A stretch of DNA of 10,518 nt from Acholeplasmataceae bacterium (GCA_012841765.1 DUUA01000134.1:1-10518), one strand, 5' to 3'; counted from the stretch's first letter, positions 1-8,701 are shown. A program made the numbers and translations. The notes: generated by a model not told the origin, from the sequence alone.

Positions 1-21
1 AAAATTTGAAGTGTTTTTTAT

Positions 22-1026
22 TTAATATCCCATTTCAGCTAGCAATTCTACTAAGATATCAGGATTATCAGTCATAATTACATCAGCACCAAGCTTTAGT
101 AATCTTCTCATTTCTTCTTTTTCATTGATTGTCCAATATTGTACAGAGATATTTCTTAAATGTGCTCTGTTAACAAAAGTAGGTTTATCTAAACGAAGAG
201 TAATCCCAGCAGCTTTTTCTTCAGTAGGAATTTGTAAAGCAATGAAATTAGAATTATCAAAAATATTAATTGCTAGCATTTGCGTAATTACAAATTTAGT
301 TACACTAGCAACACTTCCGCCTCTAAACATATAAGGATAAGTGTTTTTAATATATTCTTCGACTTCCCCATTGAAAGTGCCAACAATAACTTTTTGCAAT
401 AAATGATCTGCTTGGTAAGTTGAATTCAATAATGTGTATAAATGATCCGCAACTTCTTTTCCAACATCTCCTTTATCTTTAATTTCAACAATAAACATTA
501 AATCAGTATTATGATATGCTGCAAATATTTCATCGATTGTTGAAATATTTAAATGATTATCTCTTATTACTTGTTTTCTATCTACTTGGTCAGCAGTAAC
601 TAAATCTTTATATGGTTGTTCACCTGATTTATTTGTAAACTTATAACCAAAATTAAAATTTAATAATTCATCATAAGTATGTTCACCAACATAATAAGGT
701 TCATTACTTCCAGTAATTAATTCCACATCACTACTAGCGTTAATCGTTAAATTATGAATAGAAACTATTTGTTTATCGCTTGTTGATACTAAATCAAGTT
801 CAAGAATGTCAATATCTAGTTCATTTGTAGCATATTCAAATGCTTTAAATGTATTTTCAGGATTAAGATTCTTACCCCCTCTATGGGCAGCAACTAATGG
901 TCTTTCTCCCCTTTGAACAATAAAAGGATTATTCTCAATAACTTTTTTTGGCGGTATAATATTAATAACCATTAATATTATCAAAATAAATAAAACTATT
1001 TTAAGTGGTTTAGTGTTAAAATTCAT
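22..1026 (-). CDS. Membrane-anchored glycerophosphodiester phosphodiesterase (GDPD family)
   Basis: This family hydrolyses glycerophosphodiesters to an alcohol and sn-glycerol 3-phosphate in a metal-dependent TIM barrel. The 334-residue product has one N-terminal hydrophobic segment (about residues 9-24) preceded by lysines. It is therefore probably a signal anchor with the catalytic domain outside the membrane. Catalytic motifs are visible: HRG at 48-50 followed by PENT at 56-59, ELD at 76-78, the IHN histidine at 91, EIK at 181-183, and a C-terminal WTIN...GADVIMTDNPD block typical of the family. The ATG at 1026 is supported by a GAGAGG SD next to the stop codon of the upstream helicase gene, 11 bases away, so it is probably co-transcribed and perhaps translationally coupled. 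The substrate cannot be told from sequence; membrane phospholipid or lipoteichoic-acid turnover is likely. Only 21 bases follow the stop, so no terminator can be judged. Confidence 0.93.
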   Translation of the reverse strand: MNFNTKPLKIVLFILIILMVINIIPPKKVIENNPFIVQRGERPLVAAHRGGKNLNPENTFKAFEYATNELDIDILELDLVSTSDKQIVSIHNLTINASSDVELITGSNEPYYVGEHTYDELLNFNFGYKFTNKSGEQPYKDLVTADQVDRKQVIRDNHLNISTIDEIFAAYHNTDLMFIVEIKDKGDVGKEVADHLYTLLNSTYQADHLLQKVIVGTFNGEVEEYIKNTYPYMFRGGSVASVTKFVITQMLAINIFDNSNFIALQIPTEEKAAGITLRLDKPTFVNRAHLRNISVQYWTINEKEEMRRLLKLGADVIMTDNPDILVELLAEMGY

Positions 1027-1037
1027 ATTTTACCTCT

Positions 1038-3209
1038 CTATAAATTATTTTGCATATCTGCTACATCAATAAATTCATCACAATATTGTTTTTTCAATAA
1101 TTCCACTGGTATATACTTATTAAACTTTCCATTCATTATATAACAATCTGAATCCAATATTTCAAAAGTATTTACATCTATTACAGTTTTAACTAAATAA
1201 TCTAAAATATTTTCTAAGTAATTAATATCCTTATTAGTTTTTATTAATAAACCTAAAGGTATGAATGATTGATAAATATATTCTACACCATCTACATAAG
1301 GAAATAAAGAATATTTTAAAGCATTTAATGATGAAGTCCCTAACCAAGGGAATATAGCATATGTAGATGATTGTAATTTAATAATTCTTTTTTCTTTCAT
1401 TTTGGAATTACTTGCAACCATTCGACATTCTTCTAATCTTTTCAGTGCTTTATTAGAAAGATAGGAATATTCTGTTTCATCATTTAGTATTTCATTAATC
1501 TTTTTTAATATTTTTGTATGAATACTTAAGTTACCTTTTCCGGTCCAACTAATATTTGATAAACCTTTTAATTTATTAACATAAATAATTCTTTGTTGAT
1601 AGTTGATTTCTCTAACTTCCCAAGTATTTCCTGCAAGTGCGAATGCAGTTCCAATTGGATATGGTTCACTAATTGAACCAATTTCTTGACTATCATGTTT
1701 AACACTATAAACTAAATCAGCATCAAAAACAGCAAAGAATTCAAAATTATTGACAACTGCTTCACCAACAAGTCCTATTATTAAATTACCATTATCAATT
1801 TGTTCAATTAATTTATCTTCTAACATTCGGTTAAGCAATATTTTAAAATCATCAGAAGTAATACTTTTAAAAGGATAAATTGTTAACATAAATGAAGCAA
1901 GTGCTGCTGGCGAAATATCACCTACAGTAAGTAAATGACTTAATGTTTGATGTAATAAAATGCCAAATGGATAATTTTTTAATTTTATTGGTTCAATCCA
2001 TTTTTCTTTAATATATAATTCAATAATCGCAATACTCATTAAAAATTCAAAGTTTATTAATCGATAAAATTCAACATCATCTTTAATTTTTTCTTCATTA
2101 AAAGCAAAAACCATTTCTGATGGTTTTCCAGTTCTTCCACATCTCCCTAATCTTTGAACAAAACTAGTCACTGATAAAGGAGAACCTGTTTGAATTATTC
2201 TTTCTAACTCACCGATATCTATTCCTAGTTCTAATGTTACAGTAGCTCCAGTAACAATTTTATTATTAGTATCTTTCATTTTTGCTTCCGTAAATTCTCT
2301 TAGCGATGCTGATATATTCCCATGATGAACTAAATAATTATCTGGTGTTTTTAAAACATCAGCTATTTTTTTTATATAGCCAATAGTAGCCTCAACATCT
2401 TTTTTAGCATTAGAAAAAACAATACATTTTTTATTATAAGTAATATCATAAATATATTTAAAATAAGGATTTAGCTCTTGTGATTCTTTTTTTTCTTTTT
2501 CAACATTACTATAAAAATGTTCGATAAGTAATCTAACAACTTTTTTTTCATCTCCAGTTTTTGGAACAATACAACCTTTATTTGTTCCACTAACTAACCA
2601 TTCACATGATCCTTTATAATCAGATAAAGTGGCTGATAAGCCTACACGTCTAGGAACATTATTTGTTAAACGAGAAATTCTTTCAATTATTGATAATAAT
2701 TGAACTCCTCTAACACTATTCATAAAATAATGAACTTCATCAATAATAATATATTTTAAATTGGAAAATAATCTAATACAATCAGTACGTCTTTTCATCA
2801 CAAAGGCTTCTAATGATTCCGGAGTAATTTGCACAATTCCTCTAGGCTCTTTTAATAATTTTAACTTTTTGCTATAGCTCACATCTCCATGCCATCTAGT
2901 AACAGGAATATCAACTTCTTTTAACAAATCATTTAAGCGCTTAAATTGGTCATTAATTAATGCTTTTAAAGGACTGATATATAAAACACCAACTCCCAGA
3001 ACATTATTATTAATTATGTCTGTTAATATTGGTAAAAATGCTGCTTCAGTTTTCCCTGATGCAGTTTGGCTTGATAAAAGAACATTTTTATCAGTTTCCA
3101 AGATTGCATGAATTGCATTTATTTGAATATCCCTTAATTTTTCCCATTTGTTTTGATATATATAATTTTGAATAAAAGGAGCTAACATTGAATAAGCTTT
3201 CTTCATCAT
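1038..3209 (-). CDS. DEAD/DEAH-box helicase, Lhr/BrxHI-like
   Basis: This is a superfamily 2 ATP-dependent nucleic-acid helicase of 723 residues. Motifs appear in order: Q-like RDIQ (26-29), Walker A TASGKT (49-54), Ia SPLKALIND (79-87), Ib TPES (129-132), II DEVH (157-160), III SAT (192-194), IV IVFSN (263-267), V TLELGIDIG (325-333) and VI QRLGRCGR (352-359). The order and wording resemble Lhr-type helicases, including BrxHI of type 2 BREX. The roughly 350-residue C-terminal half shows no motif I can name and may hold winged-helix or substrate-binding domains. The gene overlaps the ATPase gene by four bases (ATGA). No clear SD precedes it, so translation probably depends on coupling. A second ATG follows immediately at 3206. 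With the two upstream genes it likely forms a DNA-processing machine; the precise role is inference. Confidence 0.92.
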   Translation of the reverse strand: MMKKAYSMLAPFIQNYIYQNKWEKLRDIQINAIHAILETDKNVLLSSQTASGKTEAAFLPILTDIINNNVLGVGVLYISPLKALINDQFKRLNDLLKEVDIPVTRWHGDVSYSKKLKLLKEPRGIVQITPESLEAFVMKRRTDCIRLFSNLKYIIIDEVHYFMNSVRGVQLLSIIERISRLTNNVPRRVGLSATLSDYKGSCEWLVSGTNKGCIVPKTGDEKKVVRLLIEHFYSNVEKEKKESQELNPYFKYIYDITYNKKCIVFSNAKKDVEATIGYIKKIADVLKTPDNYLVHHGNISASLREFTEAKMKDTNNKIVTGATVTLELGIDIGELERIIQTGSPLSVTSFVQRLGRCGRTGKPSEMVFAFNEEKIKDDVEFYRLINFEFLMSIAIIELYIKEKWIEPIKLKNYPFGILLHQTLSHLLTVGDISPAALASFMLTIYPFKSITSDDFKILLNRMLEDKLIEQIDNGNLIIGLVGEAVVNNFEFFAVFDADLVYSVKHDSQEIGSISEPYPIGTAFALAGNTWEVREINYQQRIIYVNKLKGLSNISWTGKGNLSIHTKILKKINEILNDETEYSYLSNKALKRLEECRMVASNSKMKEKRIIKLQSSTYAIFPWLGTSSLNALKYSLFPYVDGVEYIYQSFIPLGLLIKTNKDINYLENILDYLVKTVIDVNTFEILDSDCYIMNGKFNKYIPVELLKKQYCDEFIDVADMQNNL

Positions 3210-4522
3210 ATTTCAAAACCAACAAATTCTTCTAAGATGTCTTCAGCCTCCTCGGGATTAGTATATTCAAAATCTTCTTTTTCCAAAATATCATGAAAAG
3301 TTTTTTCTGGATGTTGATAAAGTATATTTAATATTTCAATAAAATCTCTTATTACTTCCCTAACTGTTAAATTTTTTGATGCTCCGAGTCTCTCATATTC
3401 AACTTTAATAAAATACATCATATCATCTGCAGTAACTTTTAAATCATATTCATATAAATCGCTATGAATAAAAGCGATTTTTTCTATTAAAACAAATGTT
3501 TCTTCACTAGTGAGAGGACTCAATCTAATGATTGGTGCTAAAAGATCGCGAATCTCGTCATTTGCAAATCGACTATCCTCCAATCTTGATCGAAGCGCTT
3601 CATAGCTGAAGACTCCTCTTCTAGTGTCTTCTATTGCTTCTGGAGTACCACTCATAATAATTCCTAAATTATTAGCTTTTCCTTGTAAAGTATCATTATA
3701 TAAAGTTAATATTTTTTCATAATTATATTGCCTTGTTATAGAATTAGGAACTTTAAAAATATTAACTAATTCATCAATCATAACAAGAAGACCACTATAA
3801 CCAGCTTCTTTAAAGAATAATGAATATATTTTTAAATATTCATACCAATTACTATCATTTATAATAGCATTTATCCCAAGTTCTTTTTTACTTTCAGTTT
3901 TAGTGTGGTATTCTCCTCTAAACCATTTCATTACTTTACTTTTAATATCTTCATCTAAGTTATAAGTAGCTTCGCAATATAATAATAATGCTTTTGCAAA
4001 ATCAAACCCACTAACAACTCCTTCGAGTTTATAAATCATTTCATATATTTTACTCTCAACATGTCTTTGAAATGATAAGTCATTTCGAGAGATATTCTTT
4101 TCTTCCATTATTTCAGCTTCAACACCTAATAACCATTTTTGAAGTATAACGGGTAATGCTCCACCTTCGGTTCTTGTTTTAATACTCATATTTTGCATTA
4201 ATTCTTTATATGTAGCAACACCTTGTCCACTACTACCTGTTAACCTTCTTTCTGGAGAAAGGTCTGCATCAACAACAACAAATCCTAAATCCATTGCATA
4301 ACTTCTAATTGTTTGCAATAAAAAACTTTTCCCACTACCATATCTGCCAACTATAAATCGAAATGTTGCTCCACCATCTTTAATAATTTCAATATCTTTT
4401 AATAAAGCATTAATCTCTTGTTCTCTACCTACAGTAATATAGCCTAAACCAATTCTAGGAACAACTCCTCCTTTTAAAGAGTTCATTATTGTAGTTGCTA
4501 TTCTTTTAGGTATTTTTCTCAT
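3206..4522 (-). CDS. BREX-type ATP-binding protein (BrxC/BrxD-like, DUF2791 family)
   Basis: This is a 438-residue cytoplasmic P-loop ATPase. Walker A is GRYGSGKS at 59-66. It is followed by a VVVDADLSPERRL stretch (82-94) that I associate with the DUF2791/BrxC-BrxD family. Walker B is LLVMIDEL (245-252), and there is an SGTPEAIED segment at 291-299, where AAA-like proteins place a sensor. Nearby arginines, including R311 and R313, could act as fingers. BrxD is the ATPase paired with the BrxHI helicase in type 2 BREX, and the same pairing is seen here. The ATG at 4522 shares one base with the TAA of the upstream gene. It has a good AAGGAG SD at 4531-4536, eight bases away, inside that upstream gene. 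The gene ends in TGA. Family assignment is firm; the claim that it loads or powers the helicase is inference. Confidence 0.88.
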   Translation of the reverse strand: MRKIPKRIATTIMNSLKGGVVPRIGLGYITVGREQEINALLKDIEIIKDGGATFRFIVGRYGSGKSFLLQTIRSYAMDLGFVVVDADLSPERRLTGSSGQGVATYKELMQNMSIKTRTEGGALPVILQKWLLGVEAEIMEEKNISRNDLSFQRHVESKIYEMIYKLEGVVSGFDFAKALLLYCEATYNLDEDIKSKVMKWFRGEYHTKTESKKELGINAIINDSNWYEYLKIYSLFFKEAGYSGLLVMIDELVNIFKVPNSITRQYNYEKILTLYNDTLQGKANNLGIIMSGTPEAIEDTRRGVFSYEALRSRLEDSRFANDEIRDLLAPIIRLSPLTSEETFVLIEKIAFIHSDLYEYDLKVTADDMMYFIKVEYERLGASKNLTVREVIRDFIEILNILYQHPEKTFHDILEKEDFEYTNPEEAEDILEEFVGFEI

Positions 4523-6234
4523 TATTCATGCTCCTTTATTATTTTTAATGCTTCTTCATAATAATCTTCAAAAATTGTAATTGTTTCATTAACATCGATT
4601 AAATTATCACCAATGATGTTTAAGCATTTAGCATTGATATTATCAATAACCAAATCAAGTAATTCGCCATTTTTTAAAGCATAATTATTTAAATTAATAA
4701 TTAATTCATTATTAATAATCATTTTAAGAATATTTATTTCTACTTTTCTAAAAGAATTATTATCTTCTTTTTCTATTATTATTTCTTCTTCTTCCGTAAT
4801 TATTAATTTTTCAGCAAGTTCATTAGAAACTTCTCTAATCTTAGCAAACTTTGATGAATCAAAAACAATTTCTTTTTTAGTTTTGCTTTTAACATCAATT
4901 ACATTTAAAAATGTATTTACTGTTTCAATTATAAAACTATTTAATTCTTCTGAACAAATAAATTTAAAAGTTTTTTTGTTACCGAAAACATTTTTAGTAA
5001 TTAAAGAAGTTACACTAGGGTGCAGTTTATATTTAAAATTATAAAACTTTCTCATAGCAGCTTCCATAGTTTTTAAAACATAACCCAAAAATAAATTATT
5101 TGAAATACTAGAATAACTTTCACGGTGCCAACTAGCACCTTGACGATCATAAGTTTCTAGTTCACTAATTATAACATTTTTTGCAAATTGATCTTTATGA
5201 TAAAAAAATGAATCACCAATAAATGGTTTCCAATAATCAGTAAAATCTCTTTTTATTATTAGGTTAGTTAAATTATATTTCTTTTCCTTAAATAACAGAT
5301 CTAATTTTGTAAATAAATAAGCAATCAAACTATTAAATAAATCTTTTTGTTTATCTTGATAAAATTTACTCATCTTTATATTATATGTTGCTAAATGAGT
5401 AAAATAATCAAACTTATTATGATAATTACTATTAAGTATATCTCTAATATTTTCATCTAAGTAATTAATCTTTATGGGATATTTTGAAATAAGTTCTTCA
5501 TATGTTTCTTTTGTTGAATAAGTGATAAAATAATCTCTTATTCTTTCTGGCATTTCATAATCTAACTGTTTATAATCATTGCGATAATTATTCCAGATAA
5601 ATAGAAACATTTCAATTGCTTTTTCATAGTTAAATATTCCAACATTATTAATAACTTCATTAAAATAAAGTAAAATATAGTTATAGTCAGTTTTTTTATA
5701 AATAAATTTTCTAGTATTTGTTCTCCAAGTATAATATGTTCGTAATTGTTCATTATTCATATTTTGAAAATTAACTCTTCCTTTATATGGAGAAAACTCG
5801 TTGTAGTCATCTGTGAAATCAACTAAATAATTGGCCATTTCCACAAATTCTTTTGAATAATCTAAATACCAATCCCATCTTCTAGATTTTCTATATTTAC
5901 TTGAAATACTTTTCATTTCATCAAATTTTTCATATATTTTTAAAACTTCAATATCTTCTGGAGTAATTTTAGTGCTTTCGCCAATAATTTCACCAAATTC
6001 ATCGATTAAAATAGCACTTCGTGAATTTAGTTCTTGAAAGTCATCAATACTATTGATTGTTGTTTCAGCCATTTGCTTTAGAAAAACATCTTCTAAATGA
6101 GCTTCAGCAGAACTTGATATATAATGTTCATTAATTTTTTCTTCTTTTAAATGTGGTTTCATCATTTCTAGAAACTTTTTATTATCAAGTTTACCATCTT
6201 CAGTTTTTGGAAATACAATCTTTTTTTTATCCAT
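4522..6234 (-). CDS. TerB-N/TerB-C domain-like protein
   Basis: This 570-residue soluble protein is rich in aromatic, acidic and lysine residues, with no signal peptide or membrane segment. About residues 105-320 resemble the TerB-N domain: a WDWYLDYSKEF helix, then NEQLRTYYTWRTNTRKF (161-177) and a YNYILLYFNEVINNVG helix (184-199). About 420-565 resemble TerB-C, with SKFAKIREVSNELAEKL at 461-477 and a terminal IFEDYYEEALKII. The central TerB domain of tellurium-resistance proteins is not evident. The N-terminal 100 residues match nothing I know. It is first in the operon, after a recognisable promoter; a weak AAAGGT SD lies six bases before the ATG. TerB-N/C proteins are known to occur beside ATPases and helicases, where they may act as scaffolds or metal/stress sensors. 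No catalytic residues are visible. Domain names rest on remembered motifs, not a profile search. Confidence 0.75.
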   Translation of the reverse strand: MDKKKIVFPKTEDGKLDNKKFLEMMKPHLKEEKINEHYISSSAEAHLEDVFLKQMAETTINSIDDFQELNSRSAILIDEFGEIIGESTKITPEDIEVLKIYEKFDEMKSISSKYRKSRRWDWYLDYSKEFVEMANYLVDFTDDYNEFSPYKGRVNFQNMNNEQLRTYYTWRTNTRKFIYKKTDYNYILLYFNEVINNVGIFNYEKAIEMFLFIWNNYRNDYKQLDYEMPERIRDYFITYSTKETYEELISKYPIKINYLDENIRDILNSNYHNKFDYFTHLATYNIKMSKFYQDKQKDLFNSLIAYLFTKLDLLFKEKKYNLTNLIIKRDFTDYWKPFIGDSFFYHKDQFAKNVIISELETYDRQGASWHRESYSSISNNLFLGYVLKTMEAAMRKFYNFKYKLHPSVTSLITKNVFGNKKTFKFICSEELNSFIIETVNTFLNVIDVKSKTKKEIVFDSSKFAKIREVSNELAEKLIITEEEEIIIEKEDNNSFRKVEINILKMIINNELIINLNNYALKNGELLDLVIDNINAKCLNIIGDNLIDVNETITIFEDYYEEALKIIKEHE

Positions 6235-6276
6235 ATGTTTACCTTTTTTTATATTTTATTATCACCGTATCATATT

Positions 6277-6305
6277 ATTATACCACATAATAAATAAAAT
6301 TTAAA
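6277..6305 (-). promoter_or_regulatory. Promoter of the TerB-ATPase-helicase-GDPD operon
   Basis: Read on the minus strand, a perfect TATAAT (6277-6282) preceded by TGG gives an extended -10. A 17-base spacer separates it from TTTAAA (6300-6305), which matches four of six bases of the -35 consensus. The predicted 5' leader is about 35 bases. No operator is obvious. No other convincing promoter was found between the four genes, which supports one transcript. Confidence 0.65.
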
Positions 6306-6316
6306 ATTTTTCAAAG

Positions 6317-6344
6317 AAAAAAGACATCTTATGATGTCTTTTTT
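6317..6344 (-). terminator. Intrinsic terminator of pyruvate kinase
   Basis: This is a perfect 12-base inverted repeat with arms AAAAAAGACATC and its complement around a four-base loop (6329-6332). On the minus strand the GATGTC arm runs into a T tract, just after the pyk stop at 6352. It separates pyk from the TerB operon promoter. The structure is symmetric, so it could also stop plus-strand transcripts. Confidence 0.85.
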
Positions 6345-6351
6345 TATATAT

Positions 6352-7767
6352 TTAAATAATTTGTATTTTTAAAACGTCCATTGCAGAATCCCCTGCTACA
6401 GATCCGCCGACTATAACAACAGCATCTTCTTTTTTAAGAAATCCTGTAGTTTTAGCAACATCAGCTCCATGAGAGAATAATGCATCAGTTGAAGCTTGAG
6501 CTTTTCCCATTAAAGGTAAAACATTCCAATATAAATTTAATTGTCTATATGTTTTTTCATCTAAACAACAAGCAATAATTGGAGCAGTTGGACGATACGC
6601 AGAAACTGTTTTTGCTGTCAAGCCTTTTTTCGTTACTGCGATAATCGCTTTAGCATTTAATAAAAATGCTGATGTACAAGCAGAACTAGCAATCGCGCTG
6701 CCTACTGTTGAACCCAAATTTAAATCATTTTTAAAATATAAATCTTGATAGTCAATTGATTTTTCGGTAGTTAAAGCAATATCTTTCATTGCTTTACAAG
6801 CTTCAACAGGAAACTTTCCAGCTGCTGTTTCTCCAGATAACATAATACAAGTTGTACCATCAAAAATTGCATTAGCTACATCACTAGCTTCTGCTCTCGT
6901 TGGACGAGGATTAGAAGTCATTGATTCTAGCATTTGTGTTGCTGTAATAACAAATTTCCCAGCTAAATAACATTTTTTAATAATTGATTTTTGGATATGA
7001 GGTAATTTGGTAAAATCTATTTCAACACCCATGTCTCCTCTGGCAACCATTATTCCATCTGAAGCTTCAATAATTGCATCAATGTTAGCAACACCTTGTA
7101 AATTTTCAATTTTTGAAATTATTTTTATATCTGAACCATTAATAGATCTTAAAAATTCTCTTAATTCTAAAACATCTTCTGCAGTTCTTACGAAACTTGC
7201 AGCTACATAGTCTATATCTTGAGAAACTCCAAAAGCAATATCTTTTCGATCTTCTTTACTCAAGAATGGAATATTAATGACCACATTAGGAATATTAACA
7301 CCTTTATGATTACTTATTCTTCCACTATTTTGTGCTACACAAATAACATCTTTTCCTTTAATTTCAACAACATCAAATCCAACTTTTCCATCATCAACTA
7401 ATACTTCTGAACCTACTTTGATATCTTTAGCTAAATCAGAGTAAGTAATACAGATTCTTTCATCATTTCCTAAACTTCCATCATCAGGAGAGAATGTATG
7501 TTTTTGTCCTGTTTCAATATCAACAAATCCTTTTTCATAATCTCTAAGTCTAATTTCTGGTCCTCTAGTGTCAAGTAGTAATGGAGTAGGTTGATTTAAT
7601 TCTTTTCTAACCTTTTTAATTCTATCCATTCTTCCTTTATGCTCAGCTTGATCTCCATGAGAGAAGTTCAATCTTGCGCAGTCCATTCCATTAAGTATTA
7701 ATTTTTTTAACATAGCCTCGCTATCAACAGCTGGCCCCATTGTACATATAATTTTTGTTTTTCTCAT
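6352..7767 (-). CDS. pyk: Pyruvate kinase
   Basis: This enzyme makes pyruvate and ATP from phosphoenolpyruvate and ADP, the last step of glycolysis, in the cytoplasm. The 471-residue product starts with the family's RKTKIICTMGPA. It carries active-site residues R32, N34 and S36; LLLDTRGPEIR at 63-73, whose Glu71 is the state expected of K+-dependent enzymes; NHKGVNIP at 153-160; the signature ISKIENLQG at 217-225 with catalytic Lys219; ARGDMG at 242-247; and TATQMLESM at 275-283. It lacks the extra C-terminal phosphotransfer-like domain of Bacillus enzymes, so its length matches the common 470-residue class. The ATG at 7767 has an AAAGGA SD seven bases upstream. The gene has its own promoter and terminator and appears monocistronic. 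Its upstream region has two cre-like sequences that could mediate sugar control. Confidence 0.97.
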   Translation of the reverse strand: MRKTKIICTMGPAVDSEAMLKKLILNGMDCARLNFSHGDQAEHKGRMDRIKKVRKELNQPTPLLLDTRGPEIRLRDYEKGFVDIETGQKHTFSPDDGSLGNDERICITYSDLAKDIKVGSEVLVDDGKVGFDVVEIKGKDVICVAQNSGRISNHKGVNIPNVVINIPFLSKEDRKDIAFGVSQDIDYVAASFVRTAEDVLELREFLRSINGSDIKIISKIENLQGVANIDAIIEASDGIMVARGDMGVEIDFTKLPHIQKSIIKKCYLAGKFVITATQMLESMTSNPRPTRAEASDVANAIFDGTTCIMLSGETAAGKFPVEACKAMKDIALTTEKSIDYQDLYFKNDLNLGSTVGSAIASSACTSAFLLNAKAIIAVTKKGLTAKTVSAYRPTAPIIACCLDEKTYRQLNLYWNVLPLMGKAQASTDALFSHGADVAKTTGFLKKEDAVVIVGGSVAGDSAMDVLKIQII

Positions 7768-7813
7768 ACTTCATTCCTTTCGAAAAATATTTAATTATTT
7801 TTACTATATATTT

Positions 7814-7819
7814 ATTATA
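7814..7819 (-). promoter_or_regulatory. Extended -10 promoter of pyk
   Basis: On the minus strand, TATAAT is preceded by TGT, giving an extended -10 about 47 bases before the pyk ATG. At 16-18 bases upstream there is only a poor -35 (TTTATT or similar), so the TG extension, and perhaps an activator, must compensate. Confidence 0.6.
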
Positions 7820-7847
7820 ACACGTTTAGACGAATAAATAAATCCTA

Positions 7848-7878
7848 AGAAAGCGCATTTATCTTGAAAACGTTTCAT
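7848..7878. promoter_or_regulatory. Two cre-like sequences upstream of the pyk promoter (tentative)
   Basis: AGAAAGCGCATTTA (7848-7861) matches 11 of 14 bases of the ideal palindrome TGAAAGCGCTTTCA. TTGAAAACGTTTCAT (7864-7878) has TGAAAACG and TTTCA arms but is one base shorter than a normal cre. They lie upstream of the pyk -10, the position from which CcpA usually activates. The first site departs from conserved positions and the second has wrong spacing, so both are only candidates. The interval also sits just after the phosphatase stop, and I see no clear terminator there. Confidence 0.3.
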
Positions 7879-7882
7879 ATTT

Positions 7883-8701
7883 TTATTTAATTGCCCATTT
7901 TTTTATAGCGTAAGCTACGCCACTTTCATTATTTGATTTAGTAATGTATTTAGCAACTTCTTTTATTTTCGAAGTAGCATTACTCATAGCCACCCCTATT
8001 TCCGCATCTTCAATCATATGCAAATCATTTAAAGCATCACCAATTGCCATTATTTCTTTTTCATCAATTTTAAGTATGCTAGCAACAGTTTTTAATCCAT
8101 AATACTTATTTACTTCTTTATGAACAAATTCCAGAAAAAAAGTTTCACTTCTTAAGATATTATAATCTAACTGGAGATCACTTGGAATCATTTTAACTAC
8201 TTCATCAAGATATTCTTTTTCGCCAACTGCCATATATTTAACAATTTCATCATTATCATTAAAATCATTATAAGAACATTGCTCTAATTTAATTTCATTT
8301 ACAGTTTCTTCTAAAGCTGTGTATTTTGTCAGCTTTTCATACTTAACTTTTAATTCTTCTTCATGTTGATAAACATGAGAATTAACATTTGGAAATAATT
8401 TAATAAATTTATTAATTTTTTTAACATCTTTTCCCGTTATATATTTACTGCTTATTATTTCATAGCTTTCCATATCATAAACTAAGGCGCCATTACAAGC
8501 AACTAAGAAATTACCTTTCTCAGTTAGACCAATTAATTTATAATAATCAATCATTGTCTTGCAAAGAGGTCTACCAGTAGCTATTACTGAAGTTATACCT
8601 TGTTTTGTAGCAAGATTAATTGCTTCGATATTTTCTCTAGATACTAATTTATCTTTATCAAGCAAAGTTCCATCCATATCGATACCAATAAGTTTTATCA
8701 T
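7883..8701 (-). CDS. Cof-type HAD-IIB family phosphatase
   Basis: Cof-type HAD phosphatases dephosphorylate sugar phosphates, flavin mononucleotide (FMN), pyridoxal phosphate and similar metabolites in the cytoplasm; the substrate cannot be read from sequence. With the start used here the product is 272 residues. Motif I is DMDGT (8-12, nucleophile Asp8, acid/base Asp10). Motif II is ATGR, with Thr42. The motif III lysine is in YGLK (Lys204). Motif IV is GDALND (221-226). Residues of about 80-190 form the expected C2-type cap. Three in-frame starts are possible: GTG at 8710, ATG at 8707 and ATG at 8701. The AGGTG at 8708-8712 lies six bases before 8701, too close to 8707 and overlapping 8710. 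The protein from 8701 begins MIKLIGIDMDG, the usual N-terminus. It has its own promoter and is divergent from the small membrane gene at 8861. Confidence 0.93.
   Translation of the reverse strand: MIKLIGIDMDGTLLDKDKLVSRENIEAINLATKQGITSVIATGRPLCKTMIDYYKLIGLTEKGNFLVACNGALVYDMESYEIISSKYITGKDVKKINKFIKLFPNVNSHVYQHEEELKVKYEKLTKYTALEETVNEIKLEQCSYNDFNDNDEIVKYMAVGEKEYLDEVVKMIPSDLQLDYNILRSETFFLEFVHKEVNKYYGLKTVASILKIDEKEIMAIGDALNDLHMIEDAEIGVAMSNATSKIKEVAKYITKSNNESGVAYAIKKWAIK

Noticed and set aside
3206..3208. TGA read as tryptophan (Mycoplasma code)
   Set aside because: TGA ends the ATPase frame exactly at its four-base overlap with the helicase start, and the Trp codon checked in pyk is TGG, so the standard code fits.
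1038..6234. Complete BREX locus
   Set aside because: Only the ATPase and helicase resemble BREX parts. The methyltransferase, alkaline-phosphatase-like PglZ and kinase are absent, and both flanks of the operon that are visible hold unrelated genes.
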